From: Nematostella vectensis
Taxonomy: Eukaryota; Cnidaria; Anthozoa; Actiniaria; Edwardsiidae
Length of the DNA stretch: 64,000 nucleotides
Direction: 5' to 3'
Assembly (NCBI RefSeq): GCF_932526225.1
Contig: NC_064039.1
Location: 2,566,001-2,630,000, forward strand
A program made the translations under genes and the position numbers. Shown here piece by piece: positions 1 through 14,600 of the stretch. How positions within the stretch are numbered: the first letter of the stretch is position 1; every line of letters starts with the position of its first letter. The notes beneath the pieces were generated by a model, which was not told the DNA's origin, did no database searches, and saw only the letters and a list, made by a program, of their open reading frames with translations.

Positions 1-955
1 ACGCCACTATGGCAAGGTGACGCCCTATATACACGCCACTATGGCAAGGTGACGCCCTATTTACACGCCACTATGGCAAGGTGACGCCCTATATACACGC
101 CACTATGGCAAGGTGACGCCCTACATACACGCCACTATGGCAAGGTGACGCCCTATATACTCGACACTATGGCAAGGTGACGCCCTATATACACGCCACT
201 ATGGCAAGGTGACGCCCTATATACACGCCACTATGGCAAGGTGACGCCCTATATACACGCCACTATGGCAAGGTGACGCCCTATATACACGCCACTATGG
301 CAAGGTGACGCCCTATATACACGACACTATGGCAAGGTGACACCCTATATACACGCCACTATGGCTAGGTGACGCCCTATATACACGCCACTATGGCAAG
401 GTGACGCCCTATATACACGACACTATGGCAAGGTGACGCCCTATATACACGACACTATGGCAAGGTGACGCCCTATATACACGCCACTATGGCAAGGTGA
501 CGCCCTATATACACGCCACTATGGCAAGGTGACGCCCTATATACACGCCACTATGGCAAGGTGACGCCCTATATACACGCCACTGTGGCAAGGTGACGCC
601 CTATATACACGCCACTATGGCAAGGTGACGCCCTATATACACGCCACTATGGCAAGGTGACGCCCTATATACACGCCACTATGGCAAGGTGACGCCCTAT
701 AAACACGCCACTATGGCAAGATAACGCCAAATATACACGCCACTATGGCAAGATAACGCCATATATACACGCCACTATGGCAAGGTGACGCCCTATATAC
801 ACGCTACTATGGCAAGGTGACACCCAATATACACGACACTATGGCAAGGTGACGCCCTATATACACGCCACTGTGGCAAGGTAACGCCCTATATTCACGG
901 CACTATGGCAAGGTGACGCCCTATATACACGCCACTGTGGCAAGGTGATTGCCAC
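1..955. repeat. 32-bp minisatellite
   Basis: About 30 head-to-tail copies of a 32-bp unit (core ACTATGGCAAGGTGACGCCC). It is nearly perfect on the left and more diverged after about 715, where GGTGACG becomes GATAACG in two units. The array runs off the left edge, so its full size is unknown. It lies downstream of the DDB1 stop codon. Confidence 0.97.
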
Positions 956-2279
956 ATAAGGGTTCTGCAAGAATACAAATGAGCTAAAACAATATGCTTC
1001 ATGGATTGTGTATTACATGGATTAGGGTAGGTCTAAGGCAGGTAGATGTAAGGATTTTCTCTTGGCTTTTTAAAGAATAATAAATAATAATTTATATATA
1101 CCAAAAATGCCAAAACATGCTACCAAAGTCTGTTTGAAGGCACACGGACATTGCTAATGTAGGGTTGTCGAAGATCTTGTGTAGAACGAAATTTATACGC
1201 TCCATATAATGTAACTATCAGCAGAGTATGAGGAAATGGAATCACGCTTGAGGGGATTCGTCATTTTCTATAAGATAACGAACAGAACTAGACTGCGCCG
1301 TTACATATAAAAAGGCCTAACATGGCACTAATAGTAATAAAATGGACTAATATGGTCACACTTGGGCTTCTCGCGCTGTAACATACAAAAGGGCCAAAAT
1401 GGTTCAAATGAAGTAGCACCCATTTGGGTCCTCAATTCATTGCTCTGAAACAGGAGGTTCCATTATAAAAGGGAAAAGCTTCTCCCACCCCCGGGCTAAA
1501 AAAAACAATCAGTTATCAATCAGTCGTCAATGAGTCGTCAATGAGTCAACATGTCAGGATTTCATATTCTAAACCAAATTAAAAATCCACCTAAAATGTT
1601 CCCATTTGTAGTAAAATAATGCTATACCATGCTGTGCGTGCTCTAAAACACGAGCATTTTCATCACAGCGCGAGAATAATTTGTGCAGATCCGTTAGATT
1701 ACGGACAGCGCAAGATTTTAAATTTTGCAAAAAAAATGTGAGTGGAAAGCAAATCACTAACTTACATCAATCTCTACACAAGTGCCTCGTTACCTGTGCA
1801 AAAATAGGTTTATTCCAACCGTCTGAGGCTCAGAGATAAGCAATTTTACAGGAGGCTTATAATTCGACTGCTAGCGCATAATTAGAAGCAAATACTTTAT
1901 TCAATTCTTACTAATGGTAGAAACTAAGCTGTGACTAATTATTTTTGATAATACTATGGTACTAATATTTACAATAGAGGTCAATACTGTCTTTACGAGC
2001 CCTGTGTTAAGCAAGGAATGACACCAACTGTCATAATAGCATTTAAGTAAAAAATAGCATTTAAGTAAACAAAAAGCAAAGAATATCAGAAATAAAACAG
2101 GGAATTTTAGCGATTAAAAACGGACTTGAGGAAAACGAAGCGACATTGATTAAAATACCATCTATATATTATAAATCTCGAGTATCTTCATCTATCATCG
2201 CGCTATGGACATCTGAAAAAGCACACTCACAAATTACATGATCACTCCAGAAGGCTTTTACTCGAAGGCAATTTCGAGG
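956..2279. other. Non-coding stretch downstream of DDB1
   Basis: No gene is recognised. The DDB1 3'UTR should lie here: on the minus strand AATAAA occurs at 1901-1896 and at 1814-1809, which could serve as poly(A) signals, but this is unproven. A short segment near 1351-1381 (GGTCACACTTGGGCTTCTC) recurs near 24946, so part of this is dispersed repeat. Confidence 0.5.
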
Positions 2280-2620
2280 CAATCATGTGATCAGGCGCAG
2301 ACCAGTCACATGATATCACGTGATGACCTCCTGAGACTCTTCTGCTAGCCGGAGGCCAGTCACGTGATATCACGTTATGGCCCTAGAAGACTTTCCCTTT
2401 GCACGAGGCTACCATGTGATCAAGCTCAGGCGAGTAATATCACGTGATGATCTCCTATGATTTCCCCTTTGCACGAGGTGACCATGTGATCAGGTTCAGT
2501 CGCGTGATGTCACGTGATGACCTCATATGACTTTCCCTTTGCACGGGGCCACCATGTGATCAGGCTCAGTCGCGTAATATCACGTGATCCTTTGACGGGG
2601 GCATCAGTGTAAGTGCGCTA
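2280..2620. repeat. Degenerate CACGTG-containing tandem repeat in the DDB1 3' flank
   Basis: Roughly five diverged units of about 65 bp, each with ATCACGTGAT or a close variant plus a CCATGTGATCA segment. It starts about 20 bp beyond the DDB1 stop codon, so it is probably transcribed in the 3'UTR. CACGTG is an E-box core, but regulatory use is only a guess. Confidence 0.7.
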
Positions 2621-2640
2621 CGGATGTCACGTGTTCGTAT

Positions 2641-5600
2641 TTAGTGAATACGTGTCAATTCTTCCACAGTCTTGACCAAGTCATCCACCGTACATTCCTT
2701 CTTCATGCCACCATCATCGATCTGTGAGAAAAAAGCAAAATGAGAACCGAACAAATCCCGCGCATCGTGGCAGCTAAAGGGCATTTCTCATGAATAGTAT
2801 GTTTCCTATTTCCACTTGCAACACAGGGTACAAAATATCACCTCTCCATGCTATCATCTAATCTTTCCGACATTAACTATTTGCATGGATATAACACGAA
2901 AGAGACGGCTTACCTGTAGCCCGGTAACAACCTCTTCCATACGCGCCCGCGGTAGGTCAAGGAAGCTTTCAATGAGGTCGCCATCAATAAAGCCATGCGC
3001 GGGCTCCATCTTTCGCTCATTGGAGAAAGACCGCCAGGTAAAATAGGTTAAGGGCAGTCAGTGCGGTAAACCTTCCATGCCAGTTCTACTAAATGCCTGT
3101 TGGGATACCTGTGATACTGCACCGAAATACATCTAGGGATACCTGTGGTGCCTTTTGTACGTTTATCACTGTCGGGATCCCTGTTGTAACTGTTTTACAA
3201 ACATTATTTCTTGGGTTGCCTGCGCTCTGGCTCTAGTATAATTCTTCAGATACCTTCGGCGTTTGAAAACTTACGGCGCCAAAGTGTGACACAACTTGTG
3301 CATGAGTTCTCGATAACAGCTGAACGACGCATTTTTAAAGGATGTTTCTGGGCCTTGAAATTTCTCTTTCCTGATTATGGCGAAGGATGTGATTTTGGAA
3401 TAGGGTAAGACTGTAAGCTCTATTCTAACATCCAGAGAAGAAGTATGCTATTTCTAGCTTTTGATTGTACTGTACTTTGTATTGCATATTATGAGTTCAT
3501 ATCATGATTAATACACATACATGCCATTTATCCATTCATCGAATTACCTTACTTGCACAGAAAAAAAAATACACAGAATGCGACAAATTAGAGCAATGTG
3601 GGAAAGGATATAAGGAGTGGTCGATCTTGCCGACGCTTTTGATGACTTTATTAAGTTTCTTCTGGACTTGGATAAGGAAGTTGAACAGGTCTTGTGCTAT
3701 CTGAGCCACGATTCCTAAACAACAAGACACACAGGTACCATTAGCCATGGCATAATACAAATGCCTATACAAACAGGACTGACAACTAGTTGTCCCAGTT
3801 TGTCATCCTTTCAATGCCAACCGTTTATAGTTTACTCAGAAAACGCCTACGTAAAGGCCGATTTAGACAGCACGATTGAGTTGTATGCGACACCTTTACA
3901 ACTCGAGTCGCAGAGTGTAAATCAGCCTACGACTCCACTCTACGATGCTCGACTTACGAAAGTCGTAGCGTGTAATTCAGGGCTAAGACATGTCGTAGAC
4001 AGGTCGCATACGACTAAATCGTGCTGTCTGAATCAGCCTTAACGCAACAGGGCTAAGACATGTGGTAGACAGGTCGCATACGACTAAATCGTGCTGTCTG
4101 AATCAGCCTTAACGCAACAGGGCTAAGACATGTGGTAGACAGGTCGCACACGACTAAATCGTGCTGTCTGAATCAGCCTTAACGCAACAGGGCTAAGACA
4201 TGTCGTAGACAGGTCGCATACGACTAAATCGTGCTGTCTGAATCAGCCTTAACGCAACAGGGCTAAGACATGTGGTAGACAGGTCGCATACGACTAAATC
4301 GTGCTGTCTGAATCAGCCTTAAACCAACAGGGCTAAGACATGTGGTAGACAGGTCGCATACGACTAAATCGTGCTGTCTGAATCAGCCTTAACGCAACAG
4401 GGCTAAGACATGTCGTAGACAGGTCGCACACGACTAAATCGTGCTGTCTGAATCAGCCTTAACGCAACAGGGCTAAGACATGTCGTAGACAGGTCGCATA
4501 CACTAAATCGTGCTGTCTGAATCAGCCTTAACGCAACAGGGCTAAGACATGTCGTAGACAGGTCGCACACGACTAAATCGTGCTGTCTGAATCAGCCTTA
4601 ACGCAACAGGGCTAAGACATGTCGTAGACAGGTCGCATACGACTAAATCGTGCTGTCTGAATCAGCCTTAACGCAACAGGGCTAAGACATGTCGTAGACA
4701 GGTCGCATACGACTAAATCGTGCTGTCTGAATCAGCCTTAACGCAACAGGGCTAAGACATGTCGTAGACAGGTCGCATACGACTAAATCGTGCTGTCTGA
4801 ATCAGCCTTAACGCAACAGGGCTAAGACATGTCGTAGACAGGTCGCATACGACTAAATCGTGCTGTCTGAATCAGCCTTAACGCAACAGGGCTAAGACAT
4901 GTCGTAGACAGGTCGCATACGACTAAATCGTGCTGTCTGAATCAGCCTTAACGCAACAGGGCTAAGACATGTCGTAGACAGGTAGCATACGACTAAATCG
5001 TGCTGTCTGAATCAGCCTTAACGCAACAGGGCTAAGACATGTGGTAGACAGGTCGCATACGACTAAATCGTGCTGTCTGAATCAGCCTTAACGCAACAGG
5101 GCTAAGACATGTCGTAGACAGGTAGCATACGACTAAATCGTGCTGTCTGAATCAGCCTTAACGCAACAGGGCTAAGACATGTCGTAGACAGGTCGCATAC
5201 GACTAAATCGTGCTGTCTGAATCAGCCTTAACGCAACAGGGCTAAGACATGTGGTAGACAGGTCGCACACGACTAAATCGTGCTGTCTGAATCAGCCTTA
5301 ACGCAACAGGGCTAAGACATGTCGTAGACAGGTCGCATACGACTAAATCGTGCTGTCTGAATCAGCCTTAACGCAACAGGGCTAAGACATGTGGTAGACA
5401 GGTCGTATACGACTAAATCGTGCTGTCTGAATCAGCCTTAACGCAACAGGGCTAAGACATGTCGTAGACAGGTCGCACACGACTAAATCGTGCTGTCTGA
5501 ATCAGCCTTAACGCAACAGGGCTAAGACATGTCGTAGACAGGTCGCATACACTAAATCGTGCTGTCTGAATCAGCCTTAACGCAACAGGGCTAAGACATG

Positions 5601-8600
5601 TGGTAGACAGGTCGCATACGACTAAATCGTGCTGTCTGAATCAGCCTTAACGCAACAGGGCTAAGACATGTGGTAGACAGGTCGCATACGACTAAATCGT
5701 GCTGTCTGAATCAGCCTTAACGCAACAGGGCTAAGACATGTCGTAGACAGGTCGCATACGACTAAATCGTGCTGTCTGAATCAGCCTTAACGCAACAGGG
5801 CTAAGACATGTGGTAGACAGGTCGCATACGACTAAATCGTGCTGTCTGAATCAGCCTTAACGCAACAGGGCTAAGACATGTCGTAGACAGGTCGCATACG
5901 ACTAAATCGTGCTGTCTGAATCAGCCTTAACGCAACAGGGCTAAGACATGTGGTAGACAGGTCGCATACACTAAATCGTGCTGTCTGAATCAGCCTTAAC
6001 GCAACAGGGCTAAGACATGTCGTAGACAGGTCGCATACGACTAAATCGTGCTGTTTGAATCAGCCTTAACGCAACAGGGCTAAGACATGTGGTAGACAGG
6101 TCGCATACGACTAAATCGTGCTGTCTGAATCAGCCTTAACGCAACAGGGCTAAGACATGTCGTAGACAGGTCGCATACGACTAAATCGTGCTGTCTGAAT
6201 CAGCCTTAACGCAACAGGGCTAAGACATGTCGTAGACAGGTCGCATACGACTAAATCGTGCTGTCTGAATCAGCCTTAACGCAACAGGGCTAAGACATGT
6301 CGTAGACAGGTCGCATACGACTAAATCGTGCTGTCTGAATCAGCCTTAACGCAACAGGGCTAAGACATGTGGTAGACAGGTCGCATACACTAAATCGTGC
6401 TGTCTGAATTAGCCTTAACGCAACAGGGCTAAGACATGTCGTAGACAGGTCGCATACGACTAAATCGTGCTGTTTGAATCAGCCTTAACGCAACAGGGCT
6501 AAGACATGTCGTAGACAGGTCGCATACGACTAAATCGTGCTGTCTGAATCAGCCTTAACGCAACAGGGCTAAGACATGTCGTAGACAGGTCGCATACGAC
6601 TAAATCGTGCTGTCTGAATCAGCCTTAACGCAACAGGGCTAAGACATGTCGTAGACAGGTAGCATACGACTAAATCGTGCTGTCTGAATCAGCCTTAACG
6701 CAACAGGGCTAAGACATGTCGTAGACAGGTCGCATACGACTAAATCGTGCTGTCTGAATCAGCCTTAACGCAACAGGGCTAAGACATGTCGTAGACAGGT
6801 CGTATACGACTAAATCGTGCTGTCTGAATCAGCCTTAACGCAACAGGGCTAAGACATGTGGTAGACAGGTCGCATACGACTAAATCGTGCTGTCTGAATC
6901 AGCCTTAACGCAACAGGGCTAAGACATGTCGTAGACAGGTCGCATACGACTAAATCGTGCTGTCTGAATCAGCCTTAACGCAACAGGGCTAAGACATGTG
7001 GTAGACAGGTCGCATACGACTAAATCGTGCTGTCTGAATCAGCCTTAACGCAACAGGGCTAAGACATGTCGTAGACAGGTAGCATACGACTAAATCGTGC
7101 TGTCTGAATCAGCCTTAACGCAACAGGGCTAAGACATGTCGTAGACAGGTCGCACACACTAAATCGTGCTGTCTGAATCAGCCTTAACGCAACAGGGCTA
7201 AGACATGTCGTAGACAGGTAGCATACGACTAAATCGTGCTGTCTGAATCAGCCTTAACGCAACAGGGCTAAGACATGTCGTAGACAGGTCGCATACGACT
7301 AAATCGTGCTGTCTGAATCAGCCTTAACGCAACAGGGCTAAGACATGTCGTAGACAGGTCGCACACGACTAAATCGTGCTGTCTGAATCAGCCTTAACGC
7401 AACAGGGCTAAGACATGTCGTAGACAGGTCGCATACGACTAAATCGTGCTGTCTGAATCAGCCTTAACGCAACAGGGCTAAGACATGTCGTAGACAGGTC
7501 GCATACGACTAAATCGTGCTGTCTGAATCAGCCTTAACGCAACAGGGCTAAGACATGTCGTAGACAGGTCGCATACGACTAAATCGTGCTGTCTGAATCA
7601 GCCTTAACGCAACAGGGCTAAGACATGTCGTAGACAGGTCGCATACGACTAAATCGTGCTGTCTGAATCAGCCTTAACGCAACAGGGCTAAGACATGTGG
7701 TAGACAGGTCGCACACGACTAAATCGTGCTGTCTGAATCAGCCTTAACGCAACAGGGCTAAGACATGTGGTAGACAGGTCGCACACGACTAAATCGTGCT
7801 GTCTGAATCAGCCTTAACGCAACTGACGTCTATTGGCACGCCAACTGTCACCTGCCCAGTATGTGAACTCTCCTTTGCGGTTCAGGTCTGCTTGTAGCAC
7901 CTTGTCTGAGCGGCGTAAGAGAGTCCAGGAACTGGACAAACTGGGACGAGGCTTTTCCAACCGTTGACAATGTTACTACTACTAACTACTACTAATGTAG
8001 AAACATAATTCTATAAAGAAGCGGTTAGTGTCCGTTGTGATAAAATATCATCAATATGGCGGGTCATGGCGTATGGCGCGAGTTGACGCGAGATCACAGC
8101 TAATGTTTGCGCCCAGTGAACTCCCACTCACCGATCCTTCCGTTGACGGTGCCAAAAAGGACACAGCCTTGGAATGGAGTAGAGGCATCGCCCGGGTGTT
8201 CCATCACAAGTGAGCCTGACAAAACATCCATAAGCTCAGCTCTTGTTTCTAAAGTCCTTCCTCAACGCTACACGAGAGTTGAGAGCACACCAAAGTTGTT
8301 GAAATATCGGGCCATAATAACAAACAAGATTCCTTGAACTCTGTAATTCCGTCGCAAACTTTTAGTGTTTATCATAAAGACGAAAACAATATACACATAA
8401 CATACAAACACACGGTGCGCGCAGGAGTGCACATGGAAACGAGTAAGCACGCACATACGGTGTTACTGTGAATGACATGACGGAAAAACCTGGAAAACGC
8501 ACAATTCCAGATAGAGAGAGAAGACACAATTTCATACAATGGCATAGGTTCCTTGTATTACGGACTGATTTTCAAAACACAAATAACGTGAGGCCGAAGT

Positions 8601-11600
8601 GCACATAACCAGATTTTGGCTTTTTAAGATAATTTTTCCTTGATCATCATTGCCCTGTGTATCAGCTCAGGGACGAAAAGCTCAAATTTCAATGATGCTT
8701 TACAAAAAGTCGCATCAATTTAAAAAAAGTTGCACTTGATATTTTGTTTGCTTTAAGTTACTAAGTACTCAGAGAAATTCTCCGCCTTATTCGATGTGAA
8801 ATGTTCTTATTTGACGCGTCACGTCATGTTTTTCCGTCATGTCACTGTGAATACCATGTCTGACTTTGGAGGTTGAAGACATGGCACACTTACTAGCGCG
8901 TTAACATACGCACAAACACATACTCGCACGCACAGGTCTAACTTATGCTAAATACCATGTCTGAAGACGTTGACAAACTCGCCGAGATGGTATTGCCCCG
9001 CGTCCTGGAGGTGGTAGCGTTCCTCGTCTGTGGTGGCGCCGCTATCCTTCGTGCACGTGAACAGATTGTACGAGTTCTCTGCGCCAAGGAAAGTGTCATC
9101 GTCTAGAATCTCGATGGCCGTCATCCACTTTGGACTGAAGTCGTGCGCAATCTGAAGGACGACAGAGATTCATGCGTAGGCAGAGTATTCATCATTACGA
9201 GATAAACATGCGTCTGTGTAGCAGCACATTGCAACTCAGTAATAAATCAGCACAAGGTTCAAATGGTGTGTTTTACGCTGACGTTTCGGTTAGCCCTTCG
9301 TCGGAGCTCTCTGAATCCACCACACCTACGCCGACCACCTAGTTTTTATACAGCTTTTCATTCTAGTCATACCAAATTGCACCGTTATTGGCAGTCTAGG
9401 GGCGGATCATTTGACTTTTGAGGAGGGGGATGGATACAAGTCAGCAGGAACTTTTATTCAGATGCCTCGTGCACAGGAATCAGTATTTTTCTCCTGGTCA
9501 AAAGGACGATTTTTTTATAGACACACAAAAATGGTGCAAAATTGTTTGATCAATATTGAGTTGCAAGACTTTTTCCCTCCAGCGAGCTGCTTGCAGGAGT
9601 TTTTCTTTTAAATCACCCCACCCCAGGCCGAGAACACGACCGGATGCCTGACTAATGTTTTGCATTCATCACTTGTTTGAGTCCAAAATAAAACATAACG
9701 GTTTAGCTTTGAAAAACATAATTTCAATTACAAGTTCTTTTGTTCCTCTTAAATGTATTCATGTAAAAAAAATATTAATACAGTGAAACAGAAAAAAAAG
9801 GTTACCGGACAACAGGATTGCCATAAAACTATCCTAAAATTAATTGTAACCGCGCGCGTCACCCTTTTTACACGAAACTTGAAACGCACAAAATAATATC
9901 TTTTAACTTGCAAATTTAGCTTAAGAAAGGTCCGTTTTAGCTTTTCAAAATGATACGCGGGCAAAACAAAAGCACTAGCAAGCCGCCCTAAGCCGATTTT
10001 AATTGCACGTCCTTCTCACAGTCTTGGAGAGGGGACTCGCTTTGCAATCTTGTTCAATCATCTGAGTATTCTATCTATTATCCTAATTAAAAGCCACTTC
10101 TTATTGTTCCTATCATTGTTAAGATACATTATGTATCGAAGCCCTTGAAACTGATATATTTATCGAAATCATGCCGACAATCGAGACATATCCCATCCCA
10201 TTCCAGTTGTCAAGAGAGCAATCTTAAAAGGACATCGTCATTCTCCTAGTATTAGCGAAAGCTACCTATAGGAGTAATAATAAATCAAATCAAATCAAGG
10301 ACGCGACATTGACATGATGTTATCCAGTGAAAATCTAATATCAGGGACTTATTGATATCAATGTCCGTTTGGCAACACGAGATCTATGTATCGAGTATCA
10401 TGCACACGTCACGTAACGTTCACGATAGTGTGAAGGATACTTGCGTATTAGACCGAACTTAGATTACGTCGGGATTACTTTAGCAAACCCTAACAAGATA
10501 ATCTCTAGTCTCGATTCAAACACGATCGCTATGACACAGAAAGTTACCATCAATATAAAAAGACGCCGATTTTAAAACAGCTTATTGCCCTGTTTACAAA
10601 ATTAGTCTCGAAAGAAAGATTATCACGAAAAGAAAGAAATCGAGATAACAGAAACAGGCCTTTTCTCTAAAAAAAAAAAACATGTCAATCAGAAAATGTT
10701 TTAGGCGTCATTGGTGACTTAAATAGCTAAGGAAAGAAATCAACTTTTTTAAAACAAGCCCTTTTATGGTAAAAAGGAAAGGAAAAATATTGAATAAAAA
10801 CAACAAAACGCCCATAGAATGCTAGTTTTTTTTTCTTCTCAAACATCTTGTCAGAAAAAAAAGGGGCGTCTAGAAATCATCAGGGTTTCCTTTGCCGGGA
10901 CCTCGCGTCCGTTAGCAACCCTTTACCCTCGGTCACGTCGTGACGGAAGCCTCTAAATAAATAATATAATCGAGATGAGACAGCTACCCAAAAGCAACTT
11001 AGCGAGGCATGGTGCGACGTAAGAAAAACAATCATGTTTCCGACAACTGACAACCCCAAAGGATTGCACTTCGAGCCTTATTTTATGAATAAATTCATTA
11101 CGATAAAAATTGCCCTATTCATGCCTTAAAAAAGGAATTGAAAAAAAAAAACAATGTGTTTGTTGAATCCTTATACCCACGCGTGATAATTAAGGAGATG
11201 CGATTCTGTTGTGTTCGCATAATAGGCGGACTAGGCATTTTGGGAGGCGACACGTCGGTGTGTCCGAATAGATAATTGCCACTCAGTGTGAAAACTGAGA
11301 CATGCTTTGAAATCGTGGACACCTGTTTCGGGATAATAGGAGTTATAAAAAGCAATTAAGCACACTTTCTAGTCACAAGAGGCTGAATACCAGGAACGGG
11401 GAAGCACATCCTTCAAAGTTGGTAAGCACACATGAGATATCATTAAATGGGCGAATAACTACACAATGCCATCACGACTGCCAGATGATTTTTGGGGTAG
11501 AAGAATCACAAATAAAGCATAAAAGAGATGAAACGTGACAATACAATTCAGGTCTGAAATACCAGATTTTTTGCATGCAAATTTAATATCAGTCTCGAAC

Positions 11601-14600
11601 ATCCATGGTTACTTGGGAACTTTAGTTTTAATTCTTATCCCCTTTTTGTTTAACGCTTCCTTTTTTCACAACCTATATCAATGTATCCTTAACTTGTTGT
11701 TTAATTTTTTTGTTTAATCCTTCCGCGATCAAATTAGAAAAACACACAGGCACTCATCATTTAATATAGGTCATCATATAGATATCTGTTTGAAGCAAAA
11801 AATTCTACCATAGTAATAAAACTTCAGTAAGTTTGAGGTAATTAAAATTAGAGTCGAAGCTCTCTGAGTGATCGCTCTCGTAAGCAAACAGCTTCGTTAA
11901 CCACCATTTTCGGTTCCAAAGGGTAGTAGCTTCGACTGAACTACAAAAAAAGAAAATAGGACGGAGTAGCAATCTGGATTTCTTCAATAGAAAACAAAAT
12001 CAGAAAAAACAAAAAAAGAGACCAAGTGACTGCCCTTTTTCTAAAACCTTGTTCAAACATGATAGTTAGAAAGACTCTACTGACTTTTAAGGACCAGTTT
12101 TCAGTTGAGTTTAGTCCAAGTTTAGACGCCGTTCTTTATATGTACTGTTCCAAATGTTTATACGTGAATGTGAACGAAGTCGATTGTTCCATCTTCACTG
12201 CATTTGGATCGGCACATGTAAAGAACGGCGTCGAAACAAGGCCTTCAGCTTATTTACACGGCCCATTACTAAGTACCATAACTTTACTCCAATAGTTGTC
12301 CTGCAAAAATGAGAGCTGTACTGGTGGTCGGCATACTGCTTGTTCTAGCCGCGTTTACCAGCGCGCAATACATATCGACGTTCGGCGATGATCCAAAGCC
12401 CTTGAACCACTTGTCGTCGGACGCTCGAGTTGGAGAGATGAGCACGGGAGAATGGGAGAAAGACTCGCCACGAGCTATAAAAGGTAACTGGCGAAAGGCC
12501 TTGAAATCTTTTCAGAAATCAGTGGGTTCTCTCTAAAAGAAATTCCGAAGTTCATTTAAGTCTTGTGCGCGAAAGCGAAACCGTGACGCAAGTTTTAAAT
12601 TGGTCTAGAAAGTTTGATAATACGTAGCAAGCTGGAGAACTTCACTTTGTAAGCTACTGATATGTGAAGACAGGTCGCAGAACTGCACTTTTTAAGCTAC
12701 TGATATGTGAAGACAGGTCGCAGAACTGCACTTTTTAAGCTACTGATATGTGAAGACAGGTCGCAGAACTGCACTTTTTAAGCTATTGCTATGTTAGGAC
12801 AGGGAGCAAAACTGCTTAAAATAGGAACGGTATCAGGCTAATATGATTGTAAAGCAATACGAGAATTCGGAGTGTACGGCTAAGTTCAAACGTCGTATTA
12901 TCCATGAGCCGTATTCAAAGCAAATGCATGCAAATGAAGATGAAACAATCGACTCGATCATTTGCATGCAGTTGCATTGAATACGGCTCATGGATAATAC
13001 GACGTTTGAACTTAGCCTAAGAAAAATATCAATAAATTGAGAAACAAATACAGTCTATTTTGAATTTGCCGCTCAACAAAGCTTTGACGTTTAAACTACT
13101 TAACTAACAGGGTAAAATTTGAAAGGATTTTTACTCATGTTGCAATGTTAAGTAGTTCTTGAGGCTATCTGTATAATAGTACTTCTTTTCTTTTTCAGAC
13201 AAGATGCGCCTAAATCCTTGAATACAACAATGATGGAAGACGATACTAAATGCATTAAGTAGATGTAATGTTTTAATAAAGAGAACGGGGTACCCCGACT
13301 GATGCTAGTCTTGTAATAGTTTTGCATGGGTAACAGCAAAGGAAAAAGATAAGTAAGGGGTCCTCGAGTATTCCCTTGTCAAAGCTATACCATGTACGCG
13401 CACTGCAATACAATGGGCTTCCTTTAGTAGCCTCAGATTCATGATAAAAACATTACCAAAAATCTAATATGGCAGGGTTGTTTAACATAACGTGTTTTCA
13501 TTCTTCGGGATAATGGGAACACTACATACTTAGGGTTACGGTGAATTGAAGTGATGTGAAGATGCGAAGCACCATTCAAAAAAGTACAACGGAGGGGGAG
13601 GGGGAAGGGGGAAGGCCTACCTCTTGAAAGGACCCCTCTAACGGCAGGTAGACAAGGAGGGTCATGGAGCGCATCAGGTCGCCAACCTGATAGAAAACAA
13701 GACGTCAGGTCCCGGTAAATGAGGAGTTTCGACCGGTTCTTTTGGTTATATTTTGATAATTCGTTGACTATTCTAGCAATAGAAGAGAGCCGTGTTTATA
13801 GAAAGGATTGAAATGCACAGTAATCCAGGTGGAATTAGTTCGCAGAGTTCTACTTTGCACCATAACATCAGCTATTTGAGGGACTTACCAGAATAAAATC
13901 TCCCTTTGTTTTGAGGTACAGCGCCAGAATGTTGTCATAGTAACTACACTCGTAGCGAAGCTCCTTGTCAGCTGTCCACTCGAATATACTGACCTGCAGG
14001 AAAACAAGGCATAGTTTACAGTCAGTGCTATTGAATCTCAAGAACATTAAGGAGGATTCAAGGCCCGGTGCGCTCGCGATTCATTCTATCCCATATGGAC
14101 AGAGTTTAGGAGGCTAACAATAATAAGCCACTTGTAATAACAGATCACCTAAATTTTTGAGTGGCAAATTCAAGGCAAAATAAACAAAGAACTGACTGAG
14201 CCTGTCACGTGCAGTATTCCATTTCATCTCCATTTCATCTCCATTTCATCTCCATTTCATCTCCATTTCATCTCCATTTCATCTCCATTTCATCTCCATT
14301 TCCTTAGTGAAAAGACCGGTGTAGGACTATTACGAAAATTGGAAGGTTAAACAACACTTACTGTGCTATTAATCCCTGCCAAGACTTTGCCGTTGAACTC
14401 TACCAGAGAGTAGACAGCACCCTTCACTTCCTTTTCAGCCACTTGAACAAGTTTTCCTGCCAACACAAATTCATTTTGACGACTGAAAAAGGGGAATATA
14501 AAGGGAATGTCCTAAACTGTTGTGAAGGGGGGGAGCCCTTAATGTTTGCCCCCCCCCACCCCCACAGGGTATAAATAAACGCTTATCCTCTGGTAAGTGC

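Noticed and set aside
1-7823. CRISPR-like arrays
   Set aside because: The units are contiguous tandem repeats with no unique spacers, in a eukaryotic intron-bearing context.
9240-9350. Retroelement end around GACGTTTCGGTTAGCCCTTC
   Set aside because: The motif resembles widespread invertebrate repeat ends, but no element boundaries or coding part are visible, so it is not listed as a mobile element.
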